Part shown: piece after piece, positions 35,227 to 43,885 of the stretch
Layout: every line of letters begins with the position of its first letter
How positions within the stretch are numbered: the first letter of the stretch is position 1
Source of the DNA: Rifleibacterium sp035352635
GTDB taxonomy: Bacteria > Muiribacteriota > Ozemobacteria > Ozemobacterales > Ozemobacteraceae
Length of the DNA: 64,000 nt
Reading direction: 5' to 3'
NCBI GenBank assembly: GCA_035352635.1
Contig: DAOPYA010000008.1
Coordinates: forward strand, 3,553 to 67,552
Position numbers and translations under genes: made by a program
The notes under the pieces: model-generated
What the model saw: only the letters and a program-made list of their open reading frames with translations
What the model was told of the DNA's origin: nothing
Database searches by the model: none

Positions 35227-37146
35227 ATGTCACAGATGATTCAGCTTAAGCTTCCTGATGGAAAAATCATTGAGCTGGAGTCAGGAGCCACAATTTTTGA
35301 CGCCGCAGCCAAGATCGGCCCGGGCCTGGCCAAGGCCGCCCTTGCCGGAAAAATCAACGGAAACCTCCTTGATCTGCGCACGCCACTCACTGCTTCGGCT
35401 GACTTCGAAGTCGTAACTGCCAAATCGCCTGAGGCTAATGATGTCTGCCGACATTCCATGGCACATATCATGGCTGAAGCTATTTTGCGGCTTTTTCCCG
35501 AAGCTCAGTTCGGCATCGGGCCTGCCATCGAAAACGGTTTTTATTATGACTTTCTGTTGCCCAGAGCGTTGACGACCGAAGATCTCGCTTCGGTCGAAAA
35601 AGAAATGGATGAGATCATCAAGGCAAAGTCACCCTTTGTTCGCAAAGTGGTCAGCAGCGCCGAAGCTCTTGAGATGTTCAAAAAAGCTGGCCAGCCTTTA
35701 AAACTTGAACTGATCGAAGAGCTTGGCGACCAGACGATTACGGTCTTTTCGCAGGGCAAATTTGTCGATCTCTGCCGTGGGCCTCACGTTCAAGATTCTG
35801 GTGCCGTGAAGAATTTCAAACTTCTCAGCGTAGCCGGTGCCTACTGGCGCGGCGATGAAAAGCGACAGATGCTGCAGCGCATCTATGGCACAGCCTTTAT
35901 CACCAAAGAAGAACTCAAAGAGCATCTTGACCGGCTTGAGGAAGCGAAAAAGCGCGATCATCGCAAGCTTGGCAAAGAGCTTGACCTGTTTTCAACCCAC
36001 GAAGAAGTGGGCCCTGGTCTGGTTTTCTGGCACCCCAGGGGAGCCAGAATCAGGCATGAGATAGAAAAATTCTGGAAAGAACAGCATTATCGCAACGGCT
36101 ACGAACTGATGTATACGCCACACATCGGCCAGAGTTGGCTCTGGGAGACCAGTGGGCATCTGCAGAACTATAAGGATGCCATGTATAACCCGATGGAAAT
36201 CGATGGAAACAATTATTACATCAAGCCGATGAACTGCCCGTTTCATATCATGACCTATAAATCGCAGGTGCGCTCATATCGTGACCTGCCGCTGCGTTGG
36301 GCCGAACTTGGTACCGTCTACCGCTACGAGAAGAGCGGCGTTCTGCATGGCCTGCTGCGCGTAAGAGGCTTTACCCAGGATGACGCCCATATTTTCTGCA
36401 CCCCTGAGCAGATTCAGGATGAAATCCGTGAAATTCTGCGCTTCAGCTTGAAATTGTGGAAGGCATTTGGTTTCAAAGATATCAAGGCATATCTGGCAAC
36501 CAGACCTGAAAAGGCCGTTGGCCACGAAGACGCGCGCTGGGAACAAGCCACCGAATCTCTGCGTCAGGCGATCATTGCTGAAAACCTCGACTGGGAACTC
36601 GATGAGGGCGGCGGCGCTTTTTACGGCCCGAAGATCGATCTGAAGATCAGGGATGCCATCGGCCGCGAGTGGCAGATGACCACCGTTCAATTTGACTGGA
36701 ACCTGCCGGAGCGTTTTGATATGACCTATATCGGCGCTGATGGCAACCGTCATCGACCCTATATGGTTCATCGCGCTCTGCTTGGCTCTATTGAGCGTTT
36801 CTTTGGCGTTTTGATCGAGCATTACGGTGGTGCGATGCCGTTGTGGCTGGCTCCGGTTCAGGCTGTGGTAATACCGGTCAATGATCAACAGTCTGAATAT
36901 GCCAGGAAGGTTTTGGCTGCCTTCAGGCAAAACCTCGTCAGATGTGAACTCGATGACAGCAACGAAAAAATGGGTTATCGCATTCGCCAGGCACAGCTGC
37001 AGAAAGTTCCATTTATGGTTATTCTCGGCGAACAGGAAGCCGGCGCGGAAACTATCACGGTCAGGTTGCGCAACGGCGAGAACCTTACCAGTATCAAACT
37101 TGCTGATTTCATCAAGGACCAGGAATGGACAAAGGAAGCAATCTGA
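35227..37146 (+). CDS. thrS: Threonine--tRNA ligase
   Basis: A 639-residue class II synthetase. It has an N-terminal TGS domain (~1-65), then the editing domain with HSMAHIMAEAI (H-x3-H) and CRGPHV. The catalytic core carries the zinc ligands at MNCPFH and later MVHRALLGSIERF, motif 2 as TVYRYEKSGVLHGLLRVRGF, and the anticodon-binding domain at the end (~540-639). A clear AAGGAG lies seven bases before the ATG. No T-box leader is present in the 26-base gap. The next small gene starts inside its final 22 bases. Confidence 0.97.
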   Translation: MSQMIQLKLPDGKIIELESGATIFDAAAKIGPGLAKAALAGKINGNLLDLRTPLTASADFEVVTAKSPEANDVCRHSMAHIMAEAILRLFPEAQFGIGPAIENGFYYDFLLPRALTTEDLASVEKEMDEIIKAKSPFVRKVVSSAEALEMFKKAGQPLKLELIEELGDQTITVFSQGKFVDLCRGPHVQDSGAVKNFKLLSVAGAYWRGDEKRQMLQRIYGTAFITKEELKEHLDRLEEAKKRDHRKLGKELDLFSTHEEVGPGLVFWHPRGARIRHEIEKFWKEQHYRNGYELMYTPHIGQSWLWETSGHLQNYKDAMYNPMEIDGNNYYIKPMNCPFHIMTYKSQVRSYRDLPLRWAELGTVYRYEKSGVLHGLLRVRGFTQDDAHIFCTPEQIQDEIREILRFSLKLWKAFGFKDIKAYLATRPEKAVGHEDARWEQATESLRQAIIAENLDWELDEGGGAFYGPKIDLKIRDAIGREWQMTTVQFDWNLPERFDMTYIGADGNRHRPYMVHRALLGSIERFFGVLIEHYGGAMPLWLAPVQAVVIPVNDQQSEYARKVLAAFRQNLVRCELDDSNEKMGYRIRQAQLQKVPFMVILGEQEAGAETITVRLRNGENLTSIKLADFIKDQEWTKEAI

Positions 37147-37478
37147 AGCTGCGGGACGTGGGTGATCTGATTTTCAGAATCACCCAGCGTTACCTGTTTC
37201 GCAAAAACGAAGACGTGGGCATGGACGTCACACTGCTTTCGGGTTCGATTCAGGAAAGCATGGTTCTCAGGTTGCCTGACGACACCCGGTTGCTGGTTAA
37301 AATTTTTCCGCACAAGAATTTTTCTCAGGAGCTTGTTTATCGCATAGAGGTTTATAAAACCAGAGAAGGCGATATGCGTGGCAATAAGATCGCCTTTTTA
37401 GAGGCTTCTCAGCACGATTCGGCTGTTGATGAGATTCACAGATTTGTTCAAAGTTTTCTCTCTCAGCTTGGGTTTTAG
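37125..37478 (+). CDS. Hypothetical protein, 117 residues
   Basis: An unrecognised protein starting 22 bases before the thrS stop. It alternates short strands and helices; the first 30 residues are basic (LRDVGDLIFRITQRYLFRK) and the centre reads SIQESMVLRLPDDTRLLVKIFPHKNF. The final helix ends RFVQSFLSQLGF. No signal peptide or zinc site is present. CCAGGA lies immediately before the ATG. The overlap and the next small gene 23 bases later make operon membership with thrS likely. It may be a lineage-specific gene. Confidence 0.55.
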   Translation: MDKGSNLKLRDVGDLIFRITQRYLFRKNEDVGMDVTLLSGSIQESMVLRLPDDTRLLVKIFPHKNFSQELVYRIEVYKTREGDMRGNKIAFLEASQHDSAVDEIHRFVQSFLSQLGF

Positions 37479-37501
37479 TTTAAATTATCTGGAGGAAACA
37501 C

Positions 37502-37681
37502 ATGCAGGCAGTTGTTGATTCTATGAATGGTGATTACTTTCGCTGTCTTCTTGAAAATGGTGACATCATCAATATTCATCGCAGCGCCCTGGCAAAGAAC
37601 GTCGAAGTTGGTGATGTGATCACCGTTTCTTTTGCCCGTGATGACGCGGCGAGTCTTAAACAAAAAGAATTGATGAAGTAA
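37502..37681 (+). CDS. Small DUF3006-like protein, 59 residues
   Basis: A short gene with a strong GGAGG eight bases upstream of its ATG. The protein, starting MQAVVDSMNGDYFRCLLENG and ending SLKQKELMK, reads as one small beta domain: a VDSMNGDYFRCLLENGD hairpin, an IHRSAL turn and EVGDVITVSF, the pattern of DUF3006 and similar small beta barrels (V-D-R-x-E-x-x-x-A-V-L-x-x-E-D-G, then G-D-V). Function is unknown. It lies between the 117-residue gene and the TPR membrane protein, with 20-23 base gaps on both sides. Confidence 0.65.
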   Translation: MQAVVDSMNGDYFRCLLENGDIINIHRSALAKNVEVGDVITVSFARDDAASLKQKELMK

Positions 37682-37702
37682 GCTTTTCGTTCGGAGGGTC
37701 TT

Positions 37703-39742
37703 TTGCGCTACTTTAGAAGCGTTGCAATTCTTTTGGTGCTGCTCGTTTTCTGCCCCTTGCTTGTTCAATCGGCAGAAGATGAGGCAATTCTGCTGAAAAA
37801 ATCGCAATTGCTGGTGCAGCGTGGCAGCAAGGCTGAAGAGACCGGTGATTTTGAAGACGCAGCCCTGCTGTATGAAGAAGCTCTTGAAGTCTACCCCAAA
37901 AATGTCATGCCCCTGTTGCGGCTTGGGTCATTGTTGACCAGGGTCGGCATGTATGACAAAGCCCGTGAAAGGTTGCGTGCCATACCTCTTGAACGCCTTT
38001 CCAAGGTTGGTCAGGCTGAGATACATCTGTTGTTCGGGCAGATTTCTGTGGCGCGTGGCGGTATCGAAGAGGCGGGGTCTTCATTTAAAAAAGCCCTGGA
38101 GGCTAACCCTGATAATGTTGTCGCGCTGATACGCAAAGTGGTGGTTGAGCAGTTGCTTGGCTTTTCGACCAGCCTTGAGCTTTTTGACAAATATGATTCC
38201 TTTCAGGGAGTCCCCGTCAGAGAGCTTCATCTTGCCTATTATCTCGATCTTTATCTTGGTAATTTCGCCCGGGCCTACAACACCTGGGATCTGATAGACA
38301 ACCATGAAATGTCTGAGACCTTGACTTCCGGGTTTCCGCCCCTTGGCTTTCTGCTTACCATGCCGCTCGGTCTGGGCGGTATTGCTTCTGTTATCTACTA
38401 TGTTGTTCTTTTCACCGGGCTGGTGGTTCTGGCGACCTGGTTGTCGGCGCCGACCCAGGTCTGGCACAATTTTGTCTTTGTCATTGCAGCGGTTGCCTTT
38501 ATGCTGACCGCGCATCACCTTTGTTTTCGTGAGATGATGATCGCCTGTATGCAATCTGATTCTTCGGCTTACGACAGCGTCTGGATCATGCCAAAACTGT
38601 TGATTGCCAGCCATTTCGTAGCGATGGCCCTTTATGTGGTTTTTCCGGCTTTCAAGGCTTTGCCGCATGAGCAGCGCCCGTTGCGTTATGAGCTTTATGG
38701 AATCTGGTTTTTCTGTTGGTTTTTTATGATTCTGGTTCTGGTTTTTCAGAGCCGTCTCAGCTTCGCTACCCGGGTTGCCTACATGTCGGCCAGCGCTGTT
38801 CTGGCTTTGATAACCATGATCTTCATGCCGTTGGGCCGCTTCATGATCTTTAACATTGCATCAGCGCTGGGTTTTTCAGGGGTAGCTTCCGTAAATCGCA
38901 AGAATTTTCAGCAGACTGGTTCAGTAAGCTTTACCGATGCCAAGATTCTTGAATCTCAGGCCTGGAAGCTTCTCGAAAAAGATTCCTTCGAAGAGGTGGT
39001 TTTAAGTGGTCGCAAGGTTTTGTCGAGTCTTGACCGCAAAACTTTTGCCTCTTTCTGGAAAGCGGTGATTCAAGCTTATATAGGCCGCGAAGACTATCTT
39101 GAAGCGCATCGCAATCTCACCGAATACCAGGAGACTTTTGCCGGCACCGGGATGCTCGATTCCGGGCAAGTTCTCGAAGCTTATCTGCGTTACAAAAAAG
39201 GCGATTTTGCCACTGCCTACAAAATTGTCAGTTCACTTCCCGAAGCCCGCGCCAAAGCCCTTTCTAATGATGAAAAAGCCCTGTGCATGATGGTCAGTGG
39301 TGCCTGCCTGATGTGGAAGCGAGAGTTCGTTCAGGCTCATATCGAATTCGGCAAAGCTTTTGACGCGGCGAGAATGCCTTGCATCAAGGCAGAAATTCTC
39401 GTTGAGATGACCGAACTTGATTCGCAGATGAAATCGAAAGAGAAGCTGGCTCGATGGAAAGCCACGGTGCCAGGTATAAAAGGCGGCGAAAAAACTGCGC
39501 TGCTTCTTAAAACGGTTCTTTCGATGATTGCCGAAAGTGAAGGGCAGAAAGACGAAGCAATGAAACTGGCGGCTGAGACGAGCCAGTCAAAAATACGCTG
39601 TGGCAGGGCTTTGTGCTGGTTTGGGCACCTTCTCTGCAAAGCTGGCCGGAACACCGAGGCCGAGGAACTTCTGGGCAGGATGGTTCCAGAAAGCGTTGAC
39701 GCCAACCGCCTGATGAATGAGACCACCGGTTCAACCTCTTGA
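37703..39742 (+). CDS. Membrane TPR protein
   Basis: A 679-residue protein starting at TTG 37703, with CGGAGGG upstream. A signal peptide or anchor (FRSVAILLVLLVFCPLLVQSA) is followed by periplasmic TPR units (~30-170). About six membrane helices occupy ~215-395, including a Trp/Phe-rich group (YGIWFFCWFFMILVLVF). A second TPR-like helical region (~410-670) ends the protein. Two TPR blocks around a membrane core recall proteins that tether complexes, but no family was recognised. The cyclase gene follows after 48 bases. Confidence 0.65.
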   Translation: MRYFRSVAILLVLLVFCPLLVQSAEDEAILLKKSQLLVQRGSKAEETGDFEDAALLYEEALEVYPKNVMPLLRLGSLLTRVGMYDKARERLRAIPLERLSKVGQAEIHLLFGQISVARGGIEEAGSSFKKALEANPDNVVALIRKVVVEQLLGFSTSLELFDKYDSFQGVPVRELHLAYYLDLYLGNFARAYNTWDLIDNHEMSETLTSGFPPLGFLLTMPLGLGGIASVIYYVVLFTGLVVLATWLSAPTQVWHNFVFVIAAVAFMLTAHHLCFREMMIACMQSDSSAYDSVWIMPKLLIASHFVAMALYVVFPAFKALPHEQRPLRYELYGIWFFCWFFMILVLVFQSRLSFATRVAYMSASAVLALITMIFMPLGRFMIFNIASALGFSGVASVNRKNFQQTGSVSFTDAKILESQAWKLLEKDSFEEVVLSGRKVLSSLDRKTFASFWKAVIQAYIGREDYLEAHRNLTEYQETFAGTGMLDSGQVLEAYLRYKKGDFATAYKIVSSLPEARAKALSNDEKALCMMVSGACLMWKREFVQAHIEFGKAFDAARMPCIKAEILVEMTELDSQMKSKEKLARWKATVPGIKGGEKTALLLKTVLSMIAESEGQKDEAMKLAAETSQSKIRCGRALCWFGHLLCKAGRNTEAEELLGRMVPESVDANRLMNETTGSTS

Positions 39743-39790
39743 TTAAAAAACTTTTCCGTGTAACAATAGAAGGGTTGAGCCGGGGTTGTA

Positions 39791-41953
39791 ATGGCTGAAA
39801 ACACGCAGGAAGCAAAAACCTTAAAAGACAGGCTGCCCGACATTCTTGGATTGTTGGGCAGCGTTGTTGTCATTGTGGTTGCGGTGATGATTTTCACCAA
39901 CAAGTTTCCGCGCAACCTGCAAAACTATTTTTCCTATTTTTACCTCATTGCAGTTGCCGGGGTGATTGGTCTCTTAGGCGAAAAACTGGCGGTCACCCTG
40001 CTGTCTTTTGCGCTGCCACTGTTGCTGGGCGCTGCCACCCTCGCCATAAAATTCAAACCCGAAAAATACCCGCTTGAAGACTGGTGGGAAATCTATTCGA
40101 TAATTGTGCTGGGCGCTGCCGGCTTTCTTGTTTATCTGTTTTTCAGATTTGAACAGATCAAAGCCATGGGCGGTAATGCGGCCCCGGGCCAGATTGGCGC
40201 TGACCCGGGCGGGCCTCTCAAAACCAGGGTTGACCCGGCAATGGCAGCCAAGTATCGTGATGATAAGCTGAAAAAGGGCAAAGATAAAGACAACCAGATG
40301 GATGATGCCCTGAAAAGTGAAAAGGATGGCGAAGTGCCGGCAACGACCCCGGCTGCAGGCGAAAGCGGCGCTCCGGCCGCCGAAAAAAAGGAAGATCCCG
40401 ACGCCCCGCCTGAAAAGATTGAATCATCTGAAGAGCGCATGGAACGCGAAATGCGCGAAATTCGTGATGAATTCAGCAAGAGGTCGATGAAGCTCACCAC
40501 CACGTTGATGCGCATCAAAAACCTTACCAAAAGCCTTGACCGCGACCAGATTTTTACCAATATCGTCGAAATCATCTCGAAGGGTCTTGACTCGCAGAAG
40601 GTTCAGCTGCTTCTTAACGACGAAAAAGAAGGCAAATTCCGCGTCGTCAAGGCGCTTGGCCTGAAGCCCAAAGAATACAAGGAAATTGAGATTCCACACG
40701 AAGAAAACAGCATGATTACCTACCTGCTGCGGCAAAAAATGAATGAAGTGACCGGCGGCGCCGGCGCTCTTGGCGTCAAAGAATGTGAAATGGACCCGAA
40801 GACCAAGGGGCTGATCGGGCAAGGGGTTCTAAAAACTCTTATCGCAGCGCCAATTTACGCAGAAGGCAAGCTTTTTGCGATAATCAATGTCGAACACATG
40901 ACTAACCCTGATTACACGAGAGATGACCAGAACCTTATCGCCACCTGCGCCGATGTTGCCGGGCTGGTAATGAAGAACGCCAAGCTCTATTCAGCCACCA
41001 TGGATGATCTGGTTTCAGCCCAGAAATTGAGCGAAGATCAGCTCAAAAAGAATGAAGAACTAAAGGGCAGTTTGTCGCGCATCGTTTCGCCTAGCGTTGC
41101 CGAAATGATCATGTCTGATCCGTCTGGCCTCAAACTCGGCGGCAGCAAGTGTGAAGTCACCATGTTTTTTTCTGATATCCGTGGCTTCACCCGCATGTCA
41201 GAAAGCATGGACCCGACAGACATCGTTGAGCAACTCAATGTTTATTTCACCCGAATGACTGATATCCTCATGGAACTGGATGGCACCCTCGATAAATACG
41301 TTGGTGATGAATTGATGGCGCTCTTCGGGGCGCCGGTGGCCAGAAATGATGATCCGATGCGGGCGGTGCTTTGCGGGGTTCGTATGCTTGACGCCTTGCG
41401 TGAACTTCAGGAACGCTGGCGTGCTGAGGGCAAGCCTGTAATCGAAATCGGTCTTGGCATCAATACGGGCACCGTCACTGCCGGCTATATGGGCAGTGAA
41501 AAGCAGCTTTCATACACGGTAATCGGCGATAACGTTAACCTGGCCGCCCGCGTCATGGCGGTTGCCAAGGGCATGGAGCTGTTCATTACCAGATCGACCT
41601 ACGAAAGGGTCTCAGAATTTTTTGAAATCGAACAGCGCGAATCGATCATGGTCAAAGGCAAATCAATGCCGATCGAAATTTTTTATGTAAAAGGGGCCAA
41701 GCCCGGGGTTGATTTCGGCGAACTGCTGGGTAAGAGTATCAGTCATATTGCCACCGCTGATCAGAATGAAGCGGCCAAGGCTAAAGCCACGACCGAAGAG
41801 GGGCCGGTCAGAATTCCCCCGGGCATGAAAGCAGAAGATATGAAACAGAATATCAAAATAGAAGTCAAAAAGCTCATCGAATGCCAGAATTGTGGCAGTG
41901 AAAACAATATGCAGGAAAAATTCTGTACAAAATGTGGAATGCCGATATTTTAG
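39791..41953 (+). CDS. Membrane class III adenylate cyclase with GAF domain and C-terminal zinc ribbon
   Basis: A 720-residue receptor-like cyclase. About four membrane helices (~14-118) are followed by a charged Ala/Pro/Lys linker. A GAF domain (~240-400; VQLLLNDEKEGKFRVVKAL, then AAPIYAEGKLFAIINVEHM) is next. The class III catalytic domain spans ~440-620. It has metal-binding Asp in FFSDIRGFTR (~461) and KYVGDELMALFG (~505), plus YTVIGDNVNLAARV. The Lys before the second metal Asp and the Thr-x-I-G-D segment fit adenylate rather than guanylate specificity. The last ~35 residues form a zinc ribbon, CQNCGSENNMQEKFCTKCG (~698-716), unusual for a cyclase. Product cAMP would act through a CRP-like regulator, not seen here. 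Confidence 0.88.
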   Translation: MAENTQEAKTLKDRLPDILGLLGSVVVIVVAVMIFTNKFPRNLQNYFSYFYLIAVAGVIGLLGEKLAVTLLSFALPLLLGAATLAIKFKPEKYPLEDWWEIYSIIVLGAAGFLVYLFFRFEQIKAMGGNAAPGQIGADPGGPLKTRVDPAMAAKYRDDKLKKGKDKDNQMDDALKSEKDGEVPATTPAAGESGAPAAEKKEDPDAPPEKIESSEERMEREMREIRDEFSKRSMKLTTTLMRIKNLTKSLDRDQIFTNIVEIISKGLDSQKVQLLLNDEKEGKFRVVKALGLKPKEYKEIEIPHEENSMITYLLRQKMNEVTGGAGALGVKECEMDPKTKGLIGQGVLKTLIAAPIYAEGKLFAIINVEHMTNPDYTRDDQNLIATCADVAGLVMKNAKLYSATMDDLVSAQKLSEDQLKKNEELKGSLSRIVSPSVAEMIMSDPSGLKLGGSKCEVTMFFSDIRGFTRMSESMDPTDIVEQLNVYFTRMTDILMELDGTLDKYVGDELMALFGAPVARNDDPMRAVLCGVRMLDALRELQERWRAEGKPVIEIGLGINTGTVTAGYMGSEKQLSYTVIGDNVNLAARVMAVAKGMELFITRSTYERVSEFFEIEQRESIMVKGKSMPIEIFYVKGAKPGVDFGELLGKSISHIATADQNEAAKAKATTEEGPVRIPPGMKAEDMKQNIKIEVKKLIECQNCGSENNMQEKFCTKCGMPIF

Positions 41954-42018
41954 TATTGCCGAAATTTGTCGATAGGTGATAGTATAACCAAACTATGTAA
42001 AAATAGTCAGGAGAGAGC

Positions 42019-42789
42019 ATGAGAAATCCTTTCATTTATTTGCTGTTGTTTTTGTGCCTCATTGTCGGGGGGCGGGCTGATGCTTTGTCCCTTGAAGCCC
42101 AGAACGCTATAGAATCTATGCGTGCCAGGCTGAATGCGAAGGTTTCCGCTGCTGAGCCCGTTGCTCAGACCCAGTACATACCTGGTCAACAGCTTGCTCA
42201 GGCGCTGGGTCGATTGCGCGGCACTCTTTATGGCATCGAACCAGCCAGCATAGAAGTGATTGCGGCTGCGCCTGTTGAAGCTCCGGCGGCTTCTGATGTC
42301 TATGTTGTCGGTGACCGGCTCGCGGCGGCTCTTGTTCAGATCCGTCACTCGCAGGGTCGAACCGAGTCTTTGCAGGTTGCAATGGCTTCTATTGATGCTC
42401 CTGTTAAATCGCCAGAGCCTGCCGTTGCCGAACCTGCAACCGAAGAGCCGACGAACCCAGAAGTTGCGTCTGCCCAGCCCAAAAGCTTGCCAGTTCCTGC
42501 TGAACCAGTTATTCAGACTGCTGAGCCAATAGTAGTTGCCAGTATCAAGACCGCTGAACCTGAAAAGGCTCCAGTGATCAAAAAAAGCAGTTCTGCAAAA
42601 AAAGCAAAGAAAAAACGTGCAAAAAAACAGACGACGCCCGAACCTGTTCTTGCCAAAGAACCGGCGACTTCGTCAGTTGCAAAGGTAGCCAAAGATAACA
42701 ACGGCAAAGAAGACGATAAGAAGTTTAACGAATTCATCAAGAAATATGATTTCAAGATGCCCGAAAACTATCGCATAATCGTCCGCTGA
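42019..42789 (+). CDS. Secreted Pro/Ala/Lys-rich protein with a duplicated motif
   Basis: A 256-residue exported protein of unknown function. The signal peptide ends near GGRADA (~residue 23). Two related ~20-residue segments follow: YIPGQQLAQALGRLRGTL (~50) and YVVGDRLAAALVQIRHSQ (~95). The rest is a Pro/Glu/Ala/Val linker and a very basic patch (~190-215, runs of Lys with Ala), ending in a short charged helix. AGGAGAGAG lies before the ATG. It precedes the TAXI/pseudopilin cluster by 40 bases. The basic segment could bind DNA, RNA or acidic glycans, which is speculative. Confidence 0.6.
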   Translation: MRNPFIYLLLFLCLIVGGRADALSLEAQNAIESMRARLNAKVSAAEPVAQTQYIPGQQLAQALGRLRGTLYGIEPASIEVIAAAPVEAPAASDVYVVGDRLAAALVQIRHSQGRTESLQVAMASIDAPVKSPEPAVAEPATEEPTNPEVASAQPKSLPVPAEPVIQTAEPIVVASIKTAEPEKAPVIKKSSSAKKAKKKRAKKQTTPEPVLAKEPATSSVAKVAKDNNGKEDDKKFNEFIKKYDFKMPENYRIIVR

Positions 42790-42829
42790 TAGGCTGATCT
42801 TATCGTTCTGCCGGTGTAAAGGGGCTGTC

Positions 42830-43885
42830 ATGCAAAGCGGAAAGTCCGGTAATATCCCAGAATTTGCCTGGCCACTGCTGCTTCTGCTGGCAATAATGGC
42901 ACTGTTGCTGCTCAGCACACCCCAATCTGCCGAAGAGGTTGAGACCCCGCTTCCTCCCCATCTCTATTCATCATCATTCCAGTTAATCGGTACTGGTAAC
43001 CGCCTCGGAACCTATTATCCAGTCGGCGGCATATTGTCTGACTGGTTCAACAGCCACTGCGAAGCGAGTGGCGGTGTGTTCAGCGCTATCGAAACTAATG
43101 GTTCGGTTGACAATGTGAGGCTGCTGGTTCAGGGCCGTCTGATGCTTGGCATGACTGAAAGCCGTATCGTCAGAGAATCCTGGCAGGCTAACGCCAGTTC
43201 GCCGTTGCGCCTGGTATGGCCACTGTGGAATGACGTTGTTCACCTGGTTAAGGCACCTGCAAGTTTTGCGCCTTCGCGCGAGTTTCCCGGGCATTTGCGC
43301 GGCTTTCTTGGCCAGAAAAATTCCTCAACCTACCGCACTTCAAAAGAAATTCTCGACGCTCTCGGCGTCAGCAAAGACTTCAGCACCCTTGAATTGCCAC
43401 CAGATCGCGTGTTGACCGCTGTTTCTACCGGTCAAATTGGCTTTGCCACCATTCAGGCCGGCATGCCGAATCGTACTGTTTCTGATGCTCTTATTTTTAA
43501 TGACTGCTCTCTGATCAGCCTCGACGACCGCCAGATCATGAGCGTTCTCGCTAAAGTTGCCACAGCCAGGCTTTTCTCGATACCTGCCGGCTTTTATGGC
43601 GATTCACAACCCGCTATTCAGACAATCGGGTTGCCGAATGTGCTTATCACAACCGATAAAACGCCAGCGGCCACCATTGAACTGCTTACTGACCTTCTGG
43701 TAAAGGCCTCATCGCATCTGCGAATGAAGCACCAGGCGATTGCTGCCATTCCGGCTGACCCGGCCCGGGGCCTCGCCATTCTTAAAGAGACCGGAGTGCC
43801 GATTCATCAGGGAACTCTTGACTGGCTGGCCAAGAATCTTCCGGCTTCAGGCACTTTTCAGGAGGGCGGCCCAGATGGCAGATAA
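42830..43885 (+). CDS. TAXI-family (TRAP-type) solute-binding protein, membrane anchored
   Basis: A 351-residue protein. One N-terminal membrane helix (~13-32) acts as an anchor rather than a cleaved signal, and no lipobox is seen. The TAXI signature starts at LIGTGNRLGTYYPVGGILSDWF, followed by ETNGSVDNVRLLVQGRLMLGM and TGQIGFATIQAGMP. TAXI proteins bind small acids and pass them to a fused TRAP permease, but no TRAP membrane gene lies nearby. Instead its end overlaps the next, pseudopilin-type gene by 11 bases, implying a joint role with that cluster. Either it is an orphan sensor-type binding protein or its permease lies elsewhere. Confidence 0.85.
   Translation: MQSGKSGNIPEFAWPLLLLLAIMALLLLSTPQSAEEVETPLPPHLYSSSFQLIGTGNRLGTYYPVGGILSDWFNSHCEASGGVFSAIETNGSVDNVRLLVQGRLMLGMTESRIVRESWQANASSPLRLVWPLWNDVVHLVKAPASFAPSREFPGHLRGFLGQKNSSTYRTSKEILDALGVSKDFSTLELPPDRVLTAVSTGQIGFATIQAGMPNRTVSDALIFNDCSLISLDDRQIMSVLAKVATARLFSIPAGFYGDSQPAIQTIGLPNVLITTDKTPAATIELLTDLLVKASSHLRMKHQAIAAIPADPARGLAILKETGVPIHQGTLDWLAKNLPASGTFQEGGPDGR

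Noticed and set aside
42830..43885. A complete TRAP transporter
   Set aside because: Only the binding protein is present; neighbours are pseudopilin-like and no TRAP membrane subunit was found.
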